Assembly: GCF_003846185.1 (NCBI RefSeq)
Contig: NZ_ML123034.1
Location: forward strand, 1,926,938 to 1,983,815
Source: Streptomyces sp. ADI96-02
GTDB lineage: Bacteria; Actinomycetota; Actinomycetes; Streptomycetales; Streptomycetaceae
Direction: 5' to 3'
DNA length: 56,878 nucleotides
The notes beneath the pieces are model-generated. The model was given only the letters and a program-made list of their open reading frames with translations. It did not search any database and was not told where the DNA came from. The translations under genes were made by a program, and so were the position numbers. Of this stretch, positions 11,073 through 19,115 are shown piece after piece. Within the stretch, counting starts at the first letter, position 1. Every line of letters begins with the position of its first letter.

Positions 11073-11101
11073 CAGCTAAGGAGAAGCAGCCCGAAACGCA
11101 T
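11054..11101 (-). CDS. leuA leader peptide MRFGLLLLSCRGEGL
   Basis: A 15-codon ORF with ATG at 11101 and TAG at 11056-11054, containing four consecutive Leu codons (CTG CTT CTC CTT). The CTT codon is rare in such GC-rich DNA, which should sharpen sensing of charged tRNA-Leu. A possible -10 element TACGCT (11116-11111) lies nine bases upstream, and there is no ribosome-binding site, so translation may be nearly leaderless. It ends about 90 bp before leuA and overlaps the attenuator stem. It closely resembles the leuS leader at 54203-54241 in layout: MR, then Gly, a Leu run and Ser. Confidence 0.85.
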
Positions 11102-11234
11102 GATGGAGCGAGCGTAACGGAGGCCCGCCCGGGATGTCGGCCCGTATCAGTATGCGGGATCGGAGATCAGTGACGGGTAAACGGTGACTCATCACTCCAT
11201 TTCGTCAATCATCGTCGCAACCGGTGACAACTCC

Positions 11235-12335
11235 ATGACGGAGTGCCACAGTTTCTCCATGCAGCCTCGAACCGACGACGGCCACCATCCCGTCTTCTGC
11301 ACCATCGTCCCGCCCCACCTCCTCGACAGACTGGCGCAGTCCGACGACGCGCGGCTGGCCGATCCGGCCCGCCGCACGCTGGCCGCCGACGACCTGCGCC
11401 GCACCCGCCGCCGGATGACGGCCCTGGCCGCCGCCCCCTCGGCCCCCAGCTCGGGCGCCGTCCCCAGCAAGCCCCACCGCACCCTGTACGACTGCCGGGG
11501 CCGTACGGAACTGCCCGGCCGCAAGGTGCGCGGCGAGGGCGAGAAGGCCACCGCCGACGCCAGCGTGAACCGCGCCTACGCCGGGCTCGGCGCCACCTTC
11601 GAGCTGCTGCTCTCCGCGTACGGGCGCAGCTCCATCGACGGCAAGGGCCTGCCGCTCATCGGCTCCGTGCACTACGGCAAGGAGTACAACAACGCGTTCT
11701 TCGACGGCGAGCAGATGGTCTTCGGGGACGGCGACGGGGAGATCTTCCTCGACTTCACCGTCGCCGTCGACGTGATCGCCCACGAGCTGGCGCACGGTCT
11801 GACGCAGTACACCGCCAACCTGCGCTACGAGGGCCAGTCGGGCGCGCTCAACGAGTCCGTCTCGGACGTCTTCGGCTCGCTCGTCAAGCAGTACTCGCTG
11901 GGCCAGAGCGCGGAGCAGGCGGACTGGCTGATCGGGGCCGGGCTGCTCGCGCCCCGGGTGAGCGGGGTCGCCCTGCGCTCGATGAAGGCCCCGGGCACCG
12001 CGTACGACGACGACGTCCTCGGCAAGGACCCGCAGCCGGGCTCGATGGAGCAGTACGTCGACACCGAGGACGACAACGGCGGGGTGCACCTCAACTCCGG
12101 CATCCCCAACCGGGCCTTCTACCTGCTGGCCACCGCGCTCGGCGGCAACTCCTGGGAGCGGGCCGGACAGATCTGGTTCGACGTGCTGACCGGCGGCGAG
12201 CTGACGGCGAACGCGGACTTCGCGGAGTTCGCCCGGCTGACGGTGGCCGCCGCGGGCGACCGCTTCGGCGAGGGCGACGAGCGGGAGGCCGTCCTGAAGG
12301 CGTGGTCGGAGGTGGGAGTGTCGACGCGGGCCTGA
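11235..12335 (+). CDS. M4 family (thermolysin/protealysin-like) metallopeptidase
   Basis: Zinc endopeptidase. The catalytic HELAHGLTQY lies near residue 180 of the 366-residue product, and the third ligand is the Glu of LNESVSDVFGS about 20 residues later. Further M4 hallmarks are NNAFFDGEQMVFGDGDG and DDNGGVHLNSGIPNRAFY with the active-site His. There is no secretion signal. Instead the N-terminus carries HHPVFCTIVPPHLLDRLAQ, the short protealysin-type propeptide with its conserved Cys, which suggests a cytoplasmic or non-classically exported enzyme. The Thr-to-Leu change (HELAH rather than HEFTH) is seen in actinobacterial members. In-frame alternatives are GTG 11184 and ATG 11259; the start is uncertain. 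An emfourin-like inhibitor gene follows. Confidence 0.9.
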   Translation: MTECHSFSMQPRTDDGHHPVFCTIVPPHLLDRLAQSDDARLADPARRTLAADDLRRTRRRMTALAAAPSAPSSGAVPSKPHRTLYDCRGRTELPGRKVRGEGEKATADASVNRAYAGLGATFELLLSAYGRSSIDGKGLPLIGSVHYGKEYNNAFFDGEQMVFGDGDGEIFLDFTVAVDVIAHELAHGLTQYTANLRYEGQSGALNESVSDVFGSLVKQYSLGQSAEQADWLIGAGLLAPRVSGVALRSMKAPGTAYDDDVLGKDPQPGSMEQYVDTEDDNGGVHLNSGIPNRAFYLLATALGGNSWERAGQIWFDVLTGGELTANADFAEFARLTVAAAGDRFGEGDEREAVLKAWSEVGVSTRA

Positions 12336-12391
12336 AGCCGTCCGCCCAGGCGGGCTTGAGCCTCCCGCCGGCCCCCGATAGACAGGACCCC

Positions 12392-12658
12392 ATGCGTATT
12401 CAGGTCAGTCGTAGCGGTGGGTTCGCCGGCATCACGCGCCGCCAGGAGGTCGACACCGAGGGCCGGGCGGACGCCGCCGAGTGGGCCTCGCTGGCCGAGG
12501 AGGTGCTGGGCTCCGCCGCCGAGGCCCCGCCGAGCGGCGTACCGGACGGGTTCCGGTACGCGATCACGGTCGACGACCGCACCGTGTACTGCGCCGACCC
12601 CGATCTGACCGGGGCCCAGCGCACGCTGGTCTCACGCGTCCTCAAGGAGGGCGCGTGA
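12392..12658 (+). CDS. Emfourin-like protealysin inhibitor
   Basis: An 88-residue protein, MRIQVSRSGGFAGITRRQEVD..., with a short hydrophobic core RYAITVDDRTVYCADPDLT and helical end. The RSGGFAG start and its position directly after a protealysin-type protease match emfourin, the slow tight-binding M4 inhibitor described in Serratia, where the two genes form a bicistronic operon. Here the ATG follows AGGA at five bases and lies 56 bp after the protease stop. The inferred role is to hold the intracellular protease inactive. The assignment rests on short similarity plus context. Confidence 0.8.
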   Translation: MRIQVSRSGGFAGITRRQEVDTEGRADAAEWASLAEEVLGSAAEAPPSGVPDGFRYAITVDDRTVYCADPDLTGAQRTLVSRVLKEGA

Positions 12659-12662
12659 GACC

Positions 12663-12689
12663 GGCCCCGGCCGTCTGAGGGCCGGGGCC
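12663..12689. terminator. Hairpin between emfourin gene and era
   Basis: ggccccggcc (12663-12672) pairs perfectly with ggccggggcc (12680-12689) around a seven-base loop. Both flanking genes converge on it. Confidence 0.7.
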
Positions 12690-12695
12690 GCCGGT

Positions 12696-13742
12696 TCAGA
12701 AGCCCAGCTTGCGCAGCTGCTTCGGGTCGCGCTGCCAGTCCTTGGCGACCTTCACGTGCAGGTCCAGGAAGACCGGCGTGCCGAGCAGCGCCTCGATGTG
12801 CTTGCGCGACTTCGTGCCGACCTCCTTGAGCCGCTTGCCCTTCGGGCCGATGATGATGCCCTTCTGGCTCGGCCGCTCGATGTAGACGTTGGCGTGGATG
12901 TCCAGCAGCGGCCGGTCCGCCGGACGGTCCTCGCGCGGCAGCATCTCCTCCACCACGACGGCGATGGAGTGCGGCAGTTCGTCGCGGACGCCCTCCAGCG
13001 CGGCCTCGCGGATCAGCTCCGCGACCATGACCATCTCCGGCTCGTCGGTGAGGTCGCCCTCCGGGTAGAGCGGCGGGCTCACGGGGAGCAGCGGGGCGAT
13101 GAGGTCGGCGAGCAGGCCCACCTGGCCCGCCCCTCGCCCGTCACGGTCCTGGTCCTGGTCCGAGGGGCCGCCTTCCGGGTTCGCGGAGCCGCGTGCCGCC
13201 TTCTGCTCCGCCTCGACCGCCGAGACCGGCACGATCTCGGCCCACTCGAAGCCCAGCTCCTCGGCCAGCGCGGAGACCGCGAGCAGCTGCTCGGCCAGCG
13301 CCTTCGACTCGACCAGGTCCGTCTTGGTGATGATGGCGATCTTCGGGGTCTTCCTGATCCCCGCCAGCTCCTTGACGATGTACTTGTCGCCGGGTCCGAG
13401 CTTCTGGTCGGCGGGCAGGCAGAAGCCGATGACGTCGACCTCGGCCCAGGTCGTGCGCACCACGTCGTTCAGCCGCTCGCCGAGGAGCGTGCGCGGCTTG
13501 TGGAGGCCGGGGGTGTCGACCAGGATCAGCTGCGCGTCGTCCCGGTGGACGATGCCGCGCACCGTGTGCCGGGTGGTCTGGGGGCGGTTGGAGGTGATCG
13601 CCACCTTCTGGCCGACGAGAGCGTTCGTGAGGGTGGACTTGCCCGCGTTGGGGCGGCCCACGAAGCAGGCGAAGCCGGCCCGGTGGGGGGAGGTGTTCTC
13701 CGCCTGCTGGGCAGCGGCTTCTTGGTTCGGTCGAGCGCTCAT
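12696..13742 (-). CDS. era: GTPase Era
   Basis: Essential ribosome-assembly GTPase that binds the 3' end of 16S rRNA. G1 GRPNAGKST is near residues 29-37, G3 DTPGLHKPR near 77, and G4 TKTDL near 138. The KH domain contains GIIIGPKGKRLKEVG near 300-315. At 348 residues it is longer than the usual 300: an acidic/polar insertion of about 25 residues (NPEGGPSDQDQDRDGRG) sits between the G domain and KH domain, and there is a polar N-terminal extension. ATG 13742 has GGAGA nine bases upstream; ATG 13751 would touch that site directly and is less likely. Confidence 0.96.
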   Translation of the reverse strand: MSARPNQEAAAQQAENTSPHRAGFACFVGRPNAGKSTLTNALVGQKVAITSNRPQTTRHTVRGIVHRDDAQLILVDTPGLHKPRTLLGERLNDVVRTTWAEVDVIGFCLPADQKLGPGDKYIVKELAGIRKTPKIAIITKTDLVESKALAEQLLAVSALAEELGFEWAEIVPVSAVEAEQKAARGSANPEGGPSDQDQDRDGRGAGQVGLLADLIAPLLPVSPPLYPEGDLTDEPEMVMVAELIREAALEGVRDELPHSIAVVVEEMLPREDRPADRPLLDIHANVYIERPSQKGIIIGPKGKRLKEVGTKSRKHIEALLGTPVFLDLHVKVAKDWQRDPKQLRKLGF

Positions 13743-13812
13743 GGCGACCATTCTCCCCGATCCCGGCCGCGGTCCCGCACAGCGGCCCGCGGCCGGGCCT
13801 CCAGGAGGCGTC

Positions 13813-14892
13813 TCAGACCGCGGCGGAACGCCGGCAGCGGATCCGCAGCCCCAGGAACGTGCCGGCCGCGGCGGCGGTCACCGCGAGCAGACCGGCCAGG
13901 AGCCACGGCACGGCCAGGAAGGAGACGGCGGCGGACTCCCGGGTGCCCTCGGCGCTGGCGGTGAGGGCGACCTCGCCCCAGTCCAGCTGCGGCGCGCCCT
14001 CCCAGGTCTCGGTCAGCCGGACCTGCTGGCGGGGCAGCATCTCGGCCGGGACCTTCGTCAGCTTCCGGTCGAGCAGGGTCCGGCCGAACAGCCCCTCGGC
14101 GCGCAGGGCGACCTTGGGATCGAGGGTGACGTTGCCCCGGTTGTGCAGGGTGTACGTGATGACGGCGCGGCTCTTCCCGGTCCCCGGCACGAGCGGGCGG
14201 CGCTGCTCGACGCGGACGTCCTCGACGGAGAGGGCCGGCACGGCGGGGCCGTCGACCCGCAGGTGGATCCGGGCGCCGACGGCCCGCCGGACGCCGACGG
14301 CGAGCGAACCGCGCCGGGCGGACTCCATCCGTTCGTCCAGGGCCACGAGCGCGCCGGGATGGTCGCCGGGTTCGGCGTCCTCCGGAACGGTGATGGTCAG
14401 CGGCACGGTGACCGAGCGGCGGGGCCCCACGGTGACCTTCGTACGGTCGGTGCGGGCCCAGGCGCCGACGGAGCGCTGCTTCTCGCCGAAGGCGCGGACC
14501 GCGAAGCCCCCGTCGCGCGCGGTGTTGTACGCGTCGGCCGCGTACAGCCGCAGGGTCAGCGGCTCGGCGGTCTTGTTGGTGACGGTGACCCGGTCGGTGA
14601 GCGTGCTGCCGGGCTTGGCGGAGAGGTAGAAGTAGGGCCGCTCGCCGGCGTCGCCGGAGGCCGGCTGGACGGACCAGCTCCCGTTGTCGGCCGCGTGGGC
14701 GGCGGGTGCGCCGGACACCAGCAGGGCGGCCGTGGTCGGCAGTGCCGTCAGGAGCAGGGAGAGCCTGCGCGGCAGGAGTGCGGTGAGCTTGTGCGTCAGG
14801 GGTGCGGAAGGCTTGCGCGTCAGGGGTGCGGAGGGCTTGTGCGGCAGGAGAACGGAGAGCCTGCGCGGCAGGAGTGCGGTGAGCTTGCGCAC
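13813..14892 (-). CDS. DUF916/WxL peptidoglycan-binding-like surface protein
   Basis: A secreted, membrane-anchored protein of 359 residues. After an exceptionally long repeated signal region (residues 1-68, ending at AAHA) it starts NGSWSVQPASGDAG, continues with a beta-sandwich (PYFYLSAKPGSTLTDRVTVTNKTAEPLTLRLYAADA) and a second Ig-like domain, and ends in a C-terminal transmembrane helix (VPWLLAGLLAVTAAAAGTFLGL) with a basic tail. This is the architecture of the DUF916 partner found next to WxL-domain proteins in Gram-positives. It lies 82 bp downstream of such a protein here. The signal region consists of 8-residue repeats. Function: probably wall attachment. Confidence 0.78.
   Translation of the reverse strand: MRKLTALLPRRLSVLLPHKPSAPLTRKPSAPLTHKLTALLPRRLSLLLTALPTTAALLVSGAPAAHAADNGSWSVQPASGDAGERPYFYLSAKPGSTLTDRVTVTNKTAEPLTLRLYAADAYNTARDGGFAVRAFGEKQRSVGAWARTDRTKVTVGPRRSVTVPLTITVPEDAEPGDHPGALVALDERMESARRGSLAVGVRRAVGARIHLRVDGPAVPALSVEDVRVEQRRPLVPGTGKSRAVITYTLHNRGNVTLDPKVALRAEGLFGRTLLDRKLTKVPAEMLPRQQVRLTETWEGAPQLDWGEVALTASAEGTRESAAVSFLAVPWLLAGLLAVTAAAAGTFLGLRIRCRRSAAV
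14758..14887 (-). repeat. 24-nt tandem repeat within a signal peptide
   Basis: About five and a half units of 24 nt encode the octads LTALLPRR, LSVLLPHK, PSAPLTRK, PSAPLTHK, LTALLPRR and LSLLLTAL. The 34-nt block at 14758-14791 recurs exactly at 14854-14887, 96 nt (four units) away. Because the unit is a multiple of three, copy-number change keeps the frame and only alters signal-peptide length. Confidence 0.9.
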
Positions 14893-14974
14893 GGTGCGGA
14901 ACCCCCAGGACGTGTCCGGGCGGAGTGGGCCGGCCGGGTGCGCGCCCGGCCCACGGTGGTTCAGGGCCGCCGCC

Positions 14975-16321
14975 TCACGTGAGCGTGAGGGTCAGGACTC
15001 CCGAGTAGGCGCCGGCGGCGGTGAACTCCGGCACGTCCAGGGAGAGCCCCGCGTCGACGGTGAACTCCCCTCCGGTGGACTCCCCGTCCGGGGTGCCCGC
15101 GAGGGTCGCCCCGGCGGCGCCGACCGTTCCGGCGCTCCCCGCGGCGCAGGTGCTGGGGCTGCCGGACCCGGTCGCGCAGGCCGGGGTCCAGCTGAGTGCG
15201 TCCGCGCTGATCTTCGCTCCGCCCGGTCCCCGGAAGTCGGTGACCTTGCCGGTGAGGGACCAGCCGGCGGGGCCGCCGCGGAAGTCCTCGACGGTCACCG
15301 TCCGCAGCGCGCCGGTCGACGCGCCGCCCCGGCCGAAGTCGACGCCGGACAGCGCCACGCTGTCGCCGTCCTGCGTCATGGCCAGGGTGCCGGCCCGGAC
15401 GGTCGTGGTGAGCTGCTGGCCGCCCTCCGGGATCTCGCCGCCGCCGGTGACGGCGTACGCCTGGGGTCCCGCGCCCTTCGCGGCGTCCCAGGCGCCGCCC
15501 TCGAAGGCGACGACGCCGGTGGTGTCCGGGTCGCTGACGGTGAGCCGGGCGGTGAAGCCGCCGGACCCGTCAGTCGTGGCCGAGACGGTGTCGCCCGTCT
15601 GCGCGCCGCCGTTGCGGCCCGTCACGGTGACCTGGGCGCCCGGGCTGAACTTCGTGCCGGTGACGGTGATCTCGTCGCCCCGCTGCCCGGATGCCTGCGA
15701 GAGCCGCAGCCCACGCTCGTTGACCTGGCCGGCGGCGGTGGCGACGACGGTCTCCGAGACGGGGGCCGGCGGATTCGTCACCGAGCACGGGGTGTCCAGC
15801 TCCAGGATGTAGCTGGTGTGGATGTTGTAGTCGCCGGGCGACAGGGTGATCGAACCGGGTGCGGTGACGGTGAAGGTGCCCGTCATGGAGAACGAGGGGA
15901 AGGCGCCCTTGCCGGGGACCGGGGTGTTCTTCTTCGGGCCGGCGACGGTGACGGTGCCGGTCTGCGCGCCGCCGAGGGCGACCTTCCCGGTCGGAGTCAT
16001 GATGTCGGCCGGCAGCGCCAGGTCGACGGGGTTGCTGGCGGCCGGCGTGACCACCGTGTACGTCACCTTGACGGTGTCGCCCACCTTCGGGGCGGGCTTG
16101 TCGACGGTGATCTTCGCGGTGGTGGTGCCGTTGATGGGAGGCAGGCCCGCGATGGGCGGCGGGATGCAGCGGGTGGGGAAGTTCACCGCGACGGAGGTCG
16201 TCGCGGCGGCCTGAGCCGGGCTGCCGAGCAGCCCTCCTCCGGTGACGACGAGAGCGGTGATGCCCAGCGCGGCTGCCCAGCGGCGCCGCGGCTCGGTGGA
16301 TCTTCGTGTGGTCGGTCGCAT
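14975..16321 (-). CDS. WxL-like secreted beta-sandwich protein
   Basis: A 448-residue exported protein. A twin-Arg-like, Arg-rich start is followed by a hydrophobic core and AQAAA cleavage region (residues about 1-40). It continues with several Ig-like/IPT-type beta domains (VGDTVKVTYTVVTPA, SGQRGDEITVTGTKFSPGAQVTVTG). The C-terminal domain of about 180 residues contains GWSLTGKVTDF, PACATG...STCAAGSAG and ends in LTLTLT, the pattern of a WxL-type wall-binding domain. ATG 16321 has GGAGG upstream. The neighbouring DUF916-like gene supports a two-component surface system. No enzymatic motif is visible. Confidence 0.75.
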   Translation of the reverse strand: MRPTTRRSTEPRRRWAAALGITALVVTGGGLLGSPAQAAATTSVAVNFPTRCIPPPIAGLPPINGTTTAKITVDKPAPKVGDTVKVTYTVVTPAASNPVDLALPADIMTPTGKVALGGAQTGTVTVAGPKKNTPVPGKGAFPSFSMTGTFTVTAPGSITLSPGDYNIHTSYILELDTPCSVTNPPAPVSETVVATAAGQVNERGLRLSQASGQRGDEITVTGTKFSPGAQVTVTGRNGGAQTGDTVSATTDGSGGFTARLTVSDPDTTGVVAFEGGAWDAAKGAGPQAYAVTGGGEIPEGGQQLTTTVRAGTLAMTQDGDSVALSGVDFGRGGASTGALRTVTVEDFRGGPAGWSLTGKVTDFRGPGGAKISADALSWTPACATGSGSPSTCAAGSAGTVGAAGATLAGTPDGESTGGEFTVDAGLSLDVPEFTAAGAYSGVLTLTLT

Positions 16322-16521
16322 GGATTCTGTGCCCCTCCTGCGGAAGGCGGTACGGGTGCTCTTCCGTACCGGCAGGGGGCCATTGACGGCCCGGGCGAAA
16401 AAGAAGTCAATGCAGACGAAACGCAGCGACTGATGGCCCATCAGATGATGGCATGATCCGTCGCCCCGGGACCGGCCGCCCGGCCCCGGGGCGGGAGCGG
16501 GCCGTCCGGCCCGGCCCCGGA

Positions 16522-16875
16522 TCAGCCGGCCGTGACGCGGAGCCGCAGCGCGCCGTCCGGCCCCGCGAGCAGCACGGGCGTCTGCGGCCCGCCCAGGTCC
16601 CGGACCGCCGCGCGGTCCTCGTCGGACGGGGCCTCGGCGGCGGAGACGACCGCCGCCGCCTCCAGGGAGGTGGCCCCGCTGGCGACGGCCATGGCGACGG
16701 CCGTGCGGAGCGCGCTCAGCTCCAGCGACGGAAGCGCCACGGTGCCCGCCACGTACGTGCGGCCCGTCTCGTCGCGCACGGCGGCGCCCTCGGCCACCTG
16801 GTTGCGGGCGCGGGCGCTGCGCGCCAGGGTGACGATCTTGCGGTCCTCGGCGTCGAGGTCGGTGCTGTCGGTCAT
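16522..16875 (-). CDS. Degenerate cytidine deaminase-like protein
   Basis: A 117-residue protein that follows the cytidine deaminase fold outline (KIVTLARSARARNQVAEGAAVRDETGRTYVAGTVALPSLELSALRTAVAMAVASG). However, it lacks the catalytic zinc motifs (C/H-A-E and PCxxC); the Leu-Ser-Ala and later segments replace them. It is therefore probably not a deaminase and may be a structural or nucleotide-binding relic. Genes of this type sit beside era, ybeY and phoH in many actinobacteria. It is co-directional with that cluster. Confidence 0.75.
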   Translation of the reverse strand: MTDSTDLDAEDRKIVTLARSARARNQVAEGAAVRDETGRTYVAGTVALPSLELSALRTAVAMAVASGATSLEAAAVVSAAEAPSDEDRAAVRDLGGPQTPVLLAGPDGALRLRVTAG

Positions 16876-16957
16876 GGCACGAGCATACGAAGATGCCCCG
16901 GACGCCGACGCGCCCAGGGCTTCTTCTCGACGCGGCGCGAGCCCGCGCGCAGGGTCC

Positions 16958-17311
16958 CTACGGGCGGTCCAGCCGGAGCCGCTGCGCCTTCGGGAGACCG
17001 GCGACCACCAGGTCGTAGGAGTCCTCGACGAGCTCGCGCAGCAGCCGGTCCGGCACGCCGGAGACGGTGACCGTGTTCCAGTGGCGCTTGTTCATGTGCC
17101 AGCCCGGGACGATCGCGGCGTGCTCCTCACGCAGCCGGACCGCCTCGTCCGGGTCGCACTTCAGGTTGACCGTCAGCGGCCTCGCGTCGAGCGCGGTGAG
17201 GGCGAACACCTTGCCGAGCACCTTGAACACCGAGGTCTCCGGCCCGAACGGGAACTCCTCCGCGCTCCCGTTGAACTCCAGGCAGAAGGCCCGCAGCCGC
17301 TCCGGCGTCAT
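16958..17311 (-). CDS. MmcQ/YjbR family protein
   Basis: A 117-residue CyaY-like-fold protein with the YjbR signatures: LRAFCLEFNGSAEEFPFGPETSVFKVLGKVFALTA, LKCDPDEAVRLREEHAAIVPGWHMNKRHWNTV, and DLVVAGLPK at the end. Members are often called DNA-binding but their role is unsettled. The start overlaps the stop of the upstream CorC-like gene by four bases (17308-17311), showing operon coupling with corC-ybeY-phoH. Confidence 0.9.
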   Translation of the reverse strand: MTPERLRAFCLEFNGSAEEFPFGPETSVFKVLGKVFALTALDARPLTVNLKCDPDEAVRLREEHAAIVPGWHMNKRHWNTVTVSGVPDRLLRELVEDSYDLVVAGLPKAQRLRLDRP

Positions 17312-18609
17312 TCCTCTTCGTTCCCTTCCGACCGCTGCGGGCCCTCCGGCTCCACCAGCACCGTGACGATCTTGTTGCGGCGGCCCGCCGGGGATTCGGC
17401 GGTCAGCCGCAGCTTGCGCCCGTCGGGCAGGTCGACCAGGGCCGAGGCCCCGGCGATCGGGACCCGGCCGAGCGCCTTGGCCAGCAGCCCGCCGACCGTC
17501 TCCACGTCCTCGTCGTCGTACTCGTCGAACCCGAACAGCTCGCCGAGGTCGCCGATGTCGAGCCGGGCGGTGACCCGGTAGCAGCCGTGCTCCAGCTCCT
17601 CGACGGGCGGCAGCTCGCGGTCGTACTCGTCGGTGATCTCGCCGACGATCTCCTCCAGGATGTCCTCGATGGTGACGATGCCCGCCGTGCCGCCGTACTC
17701 GTCGATGACGACGGCCACGTGGCTGCGCTCCTGCTGCATCTCGCGCAGCAGGTCCCCGGCGTTCTTGGTGTCGGGGACGAACGCGGCGGGGCGCATCGCG
17801 GTGGAGACCGGGTCGGCCTCGGACTCCCGGTTGACATGCGTCTTGCGGACCAGGTCCTTGAGGTAGACGATGCCGACGACGTCGTCCTCGTTCTCCCCGG
17901 TGACCGGGATGCGGGAGAAGCCCGAGCGCAGCGCCAGGGTCAGCGCCTGACGGATCGTCTTGTAGCGCTCGATGCAGACCAGGTCGGTACGCGGCACCAT
18001 GACCTCGCGCACCAGGGTGTCGCCCAGTTCGAAGACCGAGTGCACCATGCGGCGCTCCTCGTCCTCGATCAGGGACTCCGCCTCGGCGAGGTCGACCATG
18101 GCGCGCAGCTCGGCCTCGCTGGCGAACGGCCCCTTGCGGAAGCCCTTGCCGGGGGTGAGGGCGTTGCCCACCAGGATCAGCAGCTGCGGGACCGGTCCCA
18201 TGATCCGGGCCAGCGGCAGCAGCACGTACGCGGCGGCCGTCGCCGTGTTCAGCGGGTGCTGGCGGCCGATGGTGCGCGGGGAGACGCCGATGGCGACGTA
18301 GCTGACGAGGACCATGACGCCCATCGCCACGGCCAGCGCCTCCCAGGTCTCGGGGAACTCCTGGAGGCAGGCGTACGTGACGAGCACGCCGGCCGCCATC
18401 TCGCAGGCGACCCGCACGAGCAGGGCGACGTTGAGATAGCGGGTCGGGTCGGCGGCCACCTGGGCCAGCTTCGCGCTGCCGCGCCGCCCGGCCCGGACGG
18501 CCTCCGCCGCCCGGAAACTCGACGTGCGGGCGATGCCGGCCTCGGCGCAGGCGGCCAGCCAGCCGACGACGACCAGCAGGACGGCTCCGATGACCAGGGG
18601 CGCGCTCAC
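17308..18609 (-). CDS. CorC/HlyC family CNNM-CBS membrane protein
   Basis: A 433-residue protein. The CNNM (DUF21) domain with three to four helices covers about residues 1-190, including [30 protein letters not shown] pair follows (about 200-340; [57 protein letters not shown]), then a CorC_HlyC/transporter-associated domain at the end. Related proteins are Mg2+/Co2+ efflux factors; the old name hemolysin is not meaningful here. It overlaps ybeY upstream and yjbR downstream by four bases each. Confidence 0.93.
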   Translation of the reverse strand: MSAPLVIGAVLLVVVGWLAACAEAGIARTSSFRAAEAVRAGRRGSAKLAQVAADPTRYLNVALLVRVACEMAAGVLVTYACLQEFPETWEALAVAMGVMVLVSYVAIGVSPRTIGRQHPLNTATAAAYVLLPLARIMGPVPQLLILVGNALTPGKGFRKGPFASEAELRAMVDLAEAESLIEDEERRMVHSVFELGDTLVREVMVPRTDLVCIERYKTIRQALTLALRSGFSRIPVTGENEDDVVGIVYLKDLVRKTHVNRESEADPVSTAMRPAAFVPDTKNAGDLLREMQQERSHVAVVIDEYGGTAGIVTIEDILEEIVGEITDEYDRELPPVEELEHGCYRVTARLDIGDLGELFGFDEYDDEDVETVGGLLAKALGRVPIAGASALVDLPDGRKLRLTAESPAGRRNKIVTVLVEPEGPQRSEGNEEE

Positions 18610-19103
18610 GAGACGGTGGGGGCGGGGGACGGGCCGGTCAGACCGCGCTCGCCGCGCCAGCCGTCGACGATGGCGGCCTGGAGACCGAACATCTCGGCCT
18701 TCTCGTCCGGCTCCTCGTGGTCGTACCCCAGCAGGTGCAGCACGCCGTGGACGGTCAGGAGCTGGAGCTCCTCGTCCATGGAGTGCTGCGTCGGCGCTTC
18801 CTCGCCCTGCCTCTCGGCGACCTCCGGGCAGAGCACGATGTCACCGAGGAGCCCCTGCGGGGGCTCCTCGTCGTCCTTGGCCGGCGGACGCAGCTCGTCC
18901 ATCGGGAAGGACATGACGTCGGTGGGGCCGGGGAGGTCCATCCACTGGATGTGCAGCTGCTCCATGGCGTCGGTGTCCACCACGATCACCGAGAGCTCGG
19001 ACAGCGGGTGGATCCGCATCCGGGCCAGTGCGTAGCGGGCGATGTCGAGGATCGCCTGCTCGTCGACCTCGGTTCCGGACTCGTTGTTGACGTCGATCGA
19101 CAT
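18606..19103 (-). CDS. ybeY: Endoribonuclease YbeY (16S rRNA maturation)
   Basis: Zinc-dependent RNase needed for 16S rRNA 3' end processing and ribosome quality control. The 165 residues contain the invariant [11 protein letters not shown] (near 120-130), three His ligands in the H-x3-H-x5-H pattern, plus the conserved [12 protein letters not shown] upstream. It is the second gene of phoH-ybeY-corC-yjbR, 12 bp after phoH and overlapping corC by four bases. Confidence 0.96.
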   Translation of the reverse strand: MSIDVNNESGTEVDEQAILDIARYALARMRIHPLSELSVIVVDTDAMEQLHIQWMDLPGPTDVMSFPMDELRPPAKDDEEPPQGLLGDIVLCPEVAERQGEEAPTQHSMDEELQLLTVHGVLHLLGYDHEEPDEKAEMFGLQAAIVDGWRGERGLTGPSPAPTVS

Positions 19104-19115
19104 GGTGCGCTGCGA

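Noticed and set aside
11184..11234. Signal peptide for the M4 protease from the upstream GTG
   Set aside because: The extension MTHHSISSIIVATGDNS lacks a basic start, an adequate hydrophobic core and a cleavage site.
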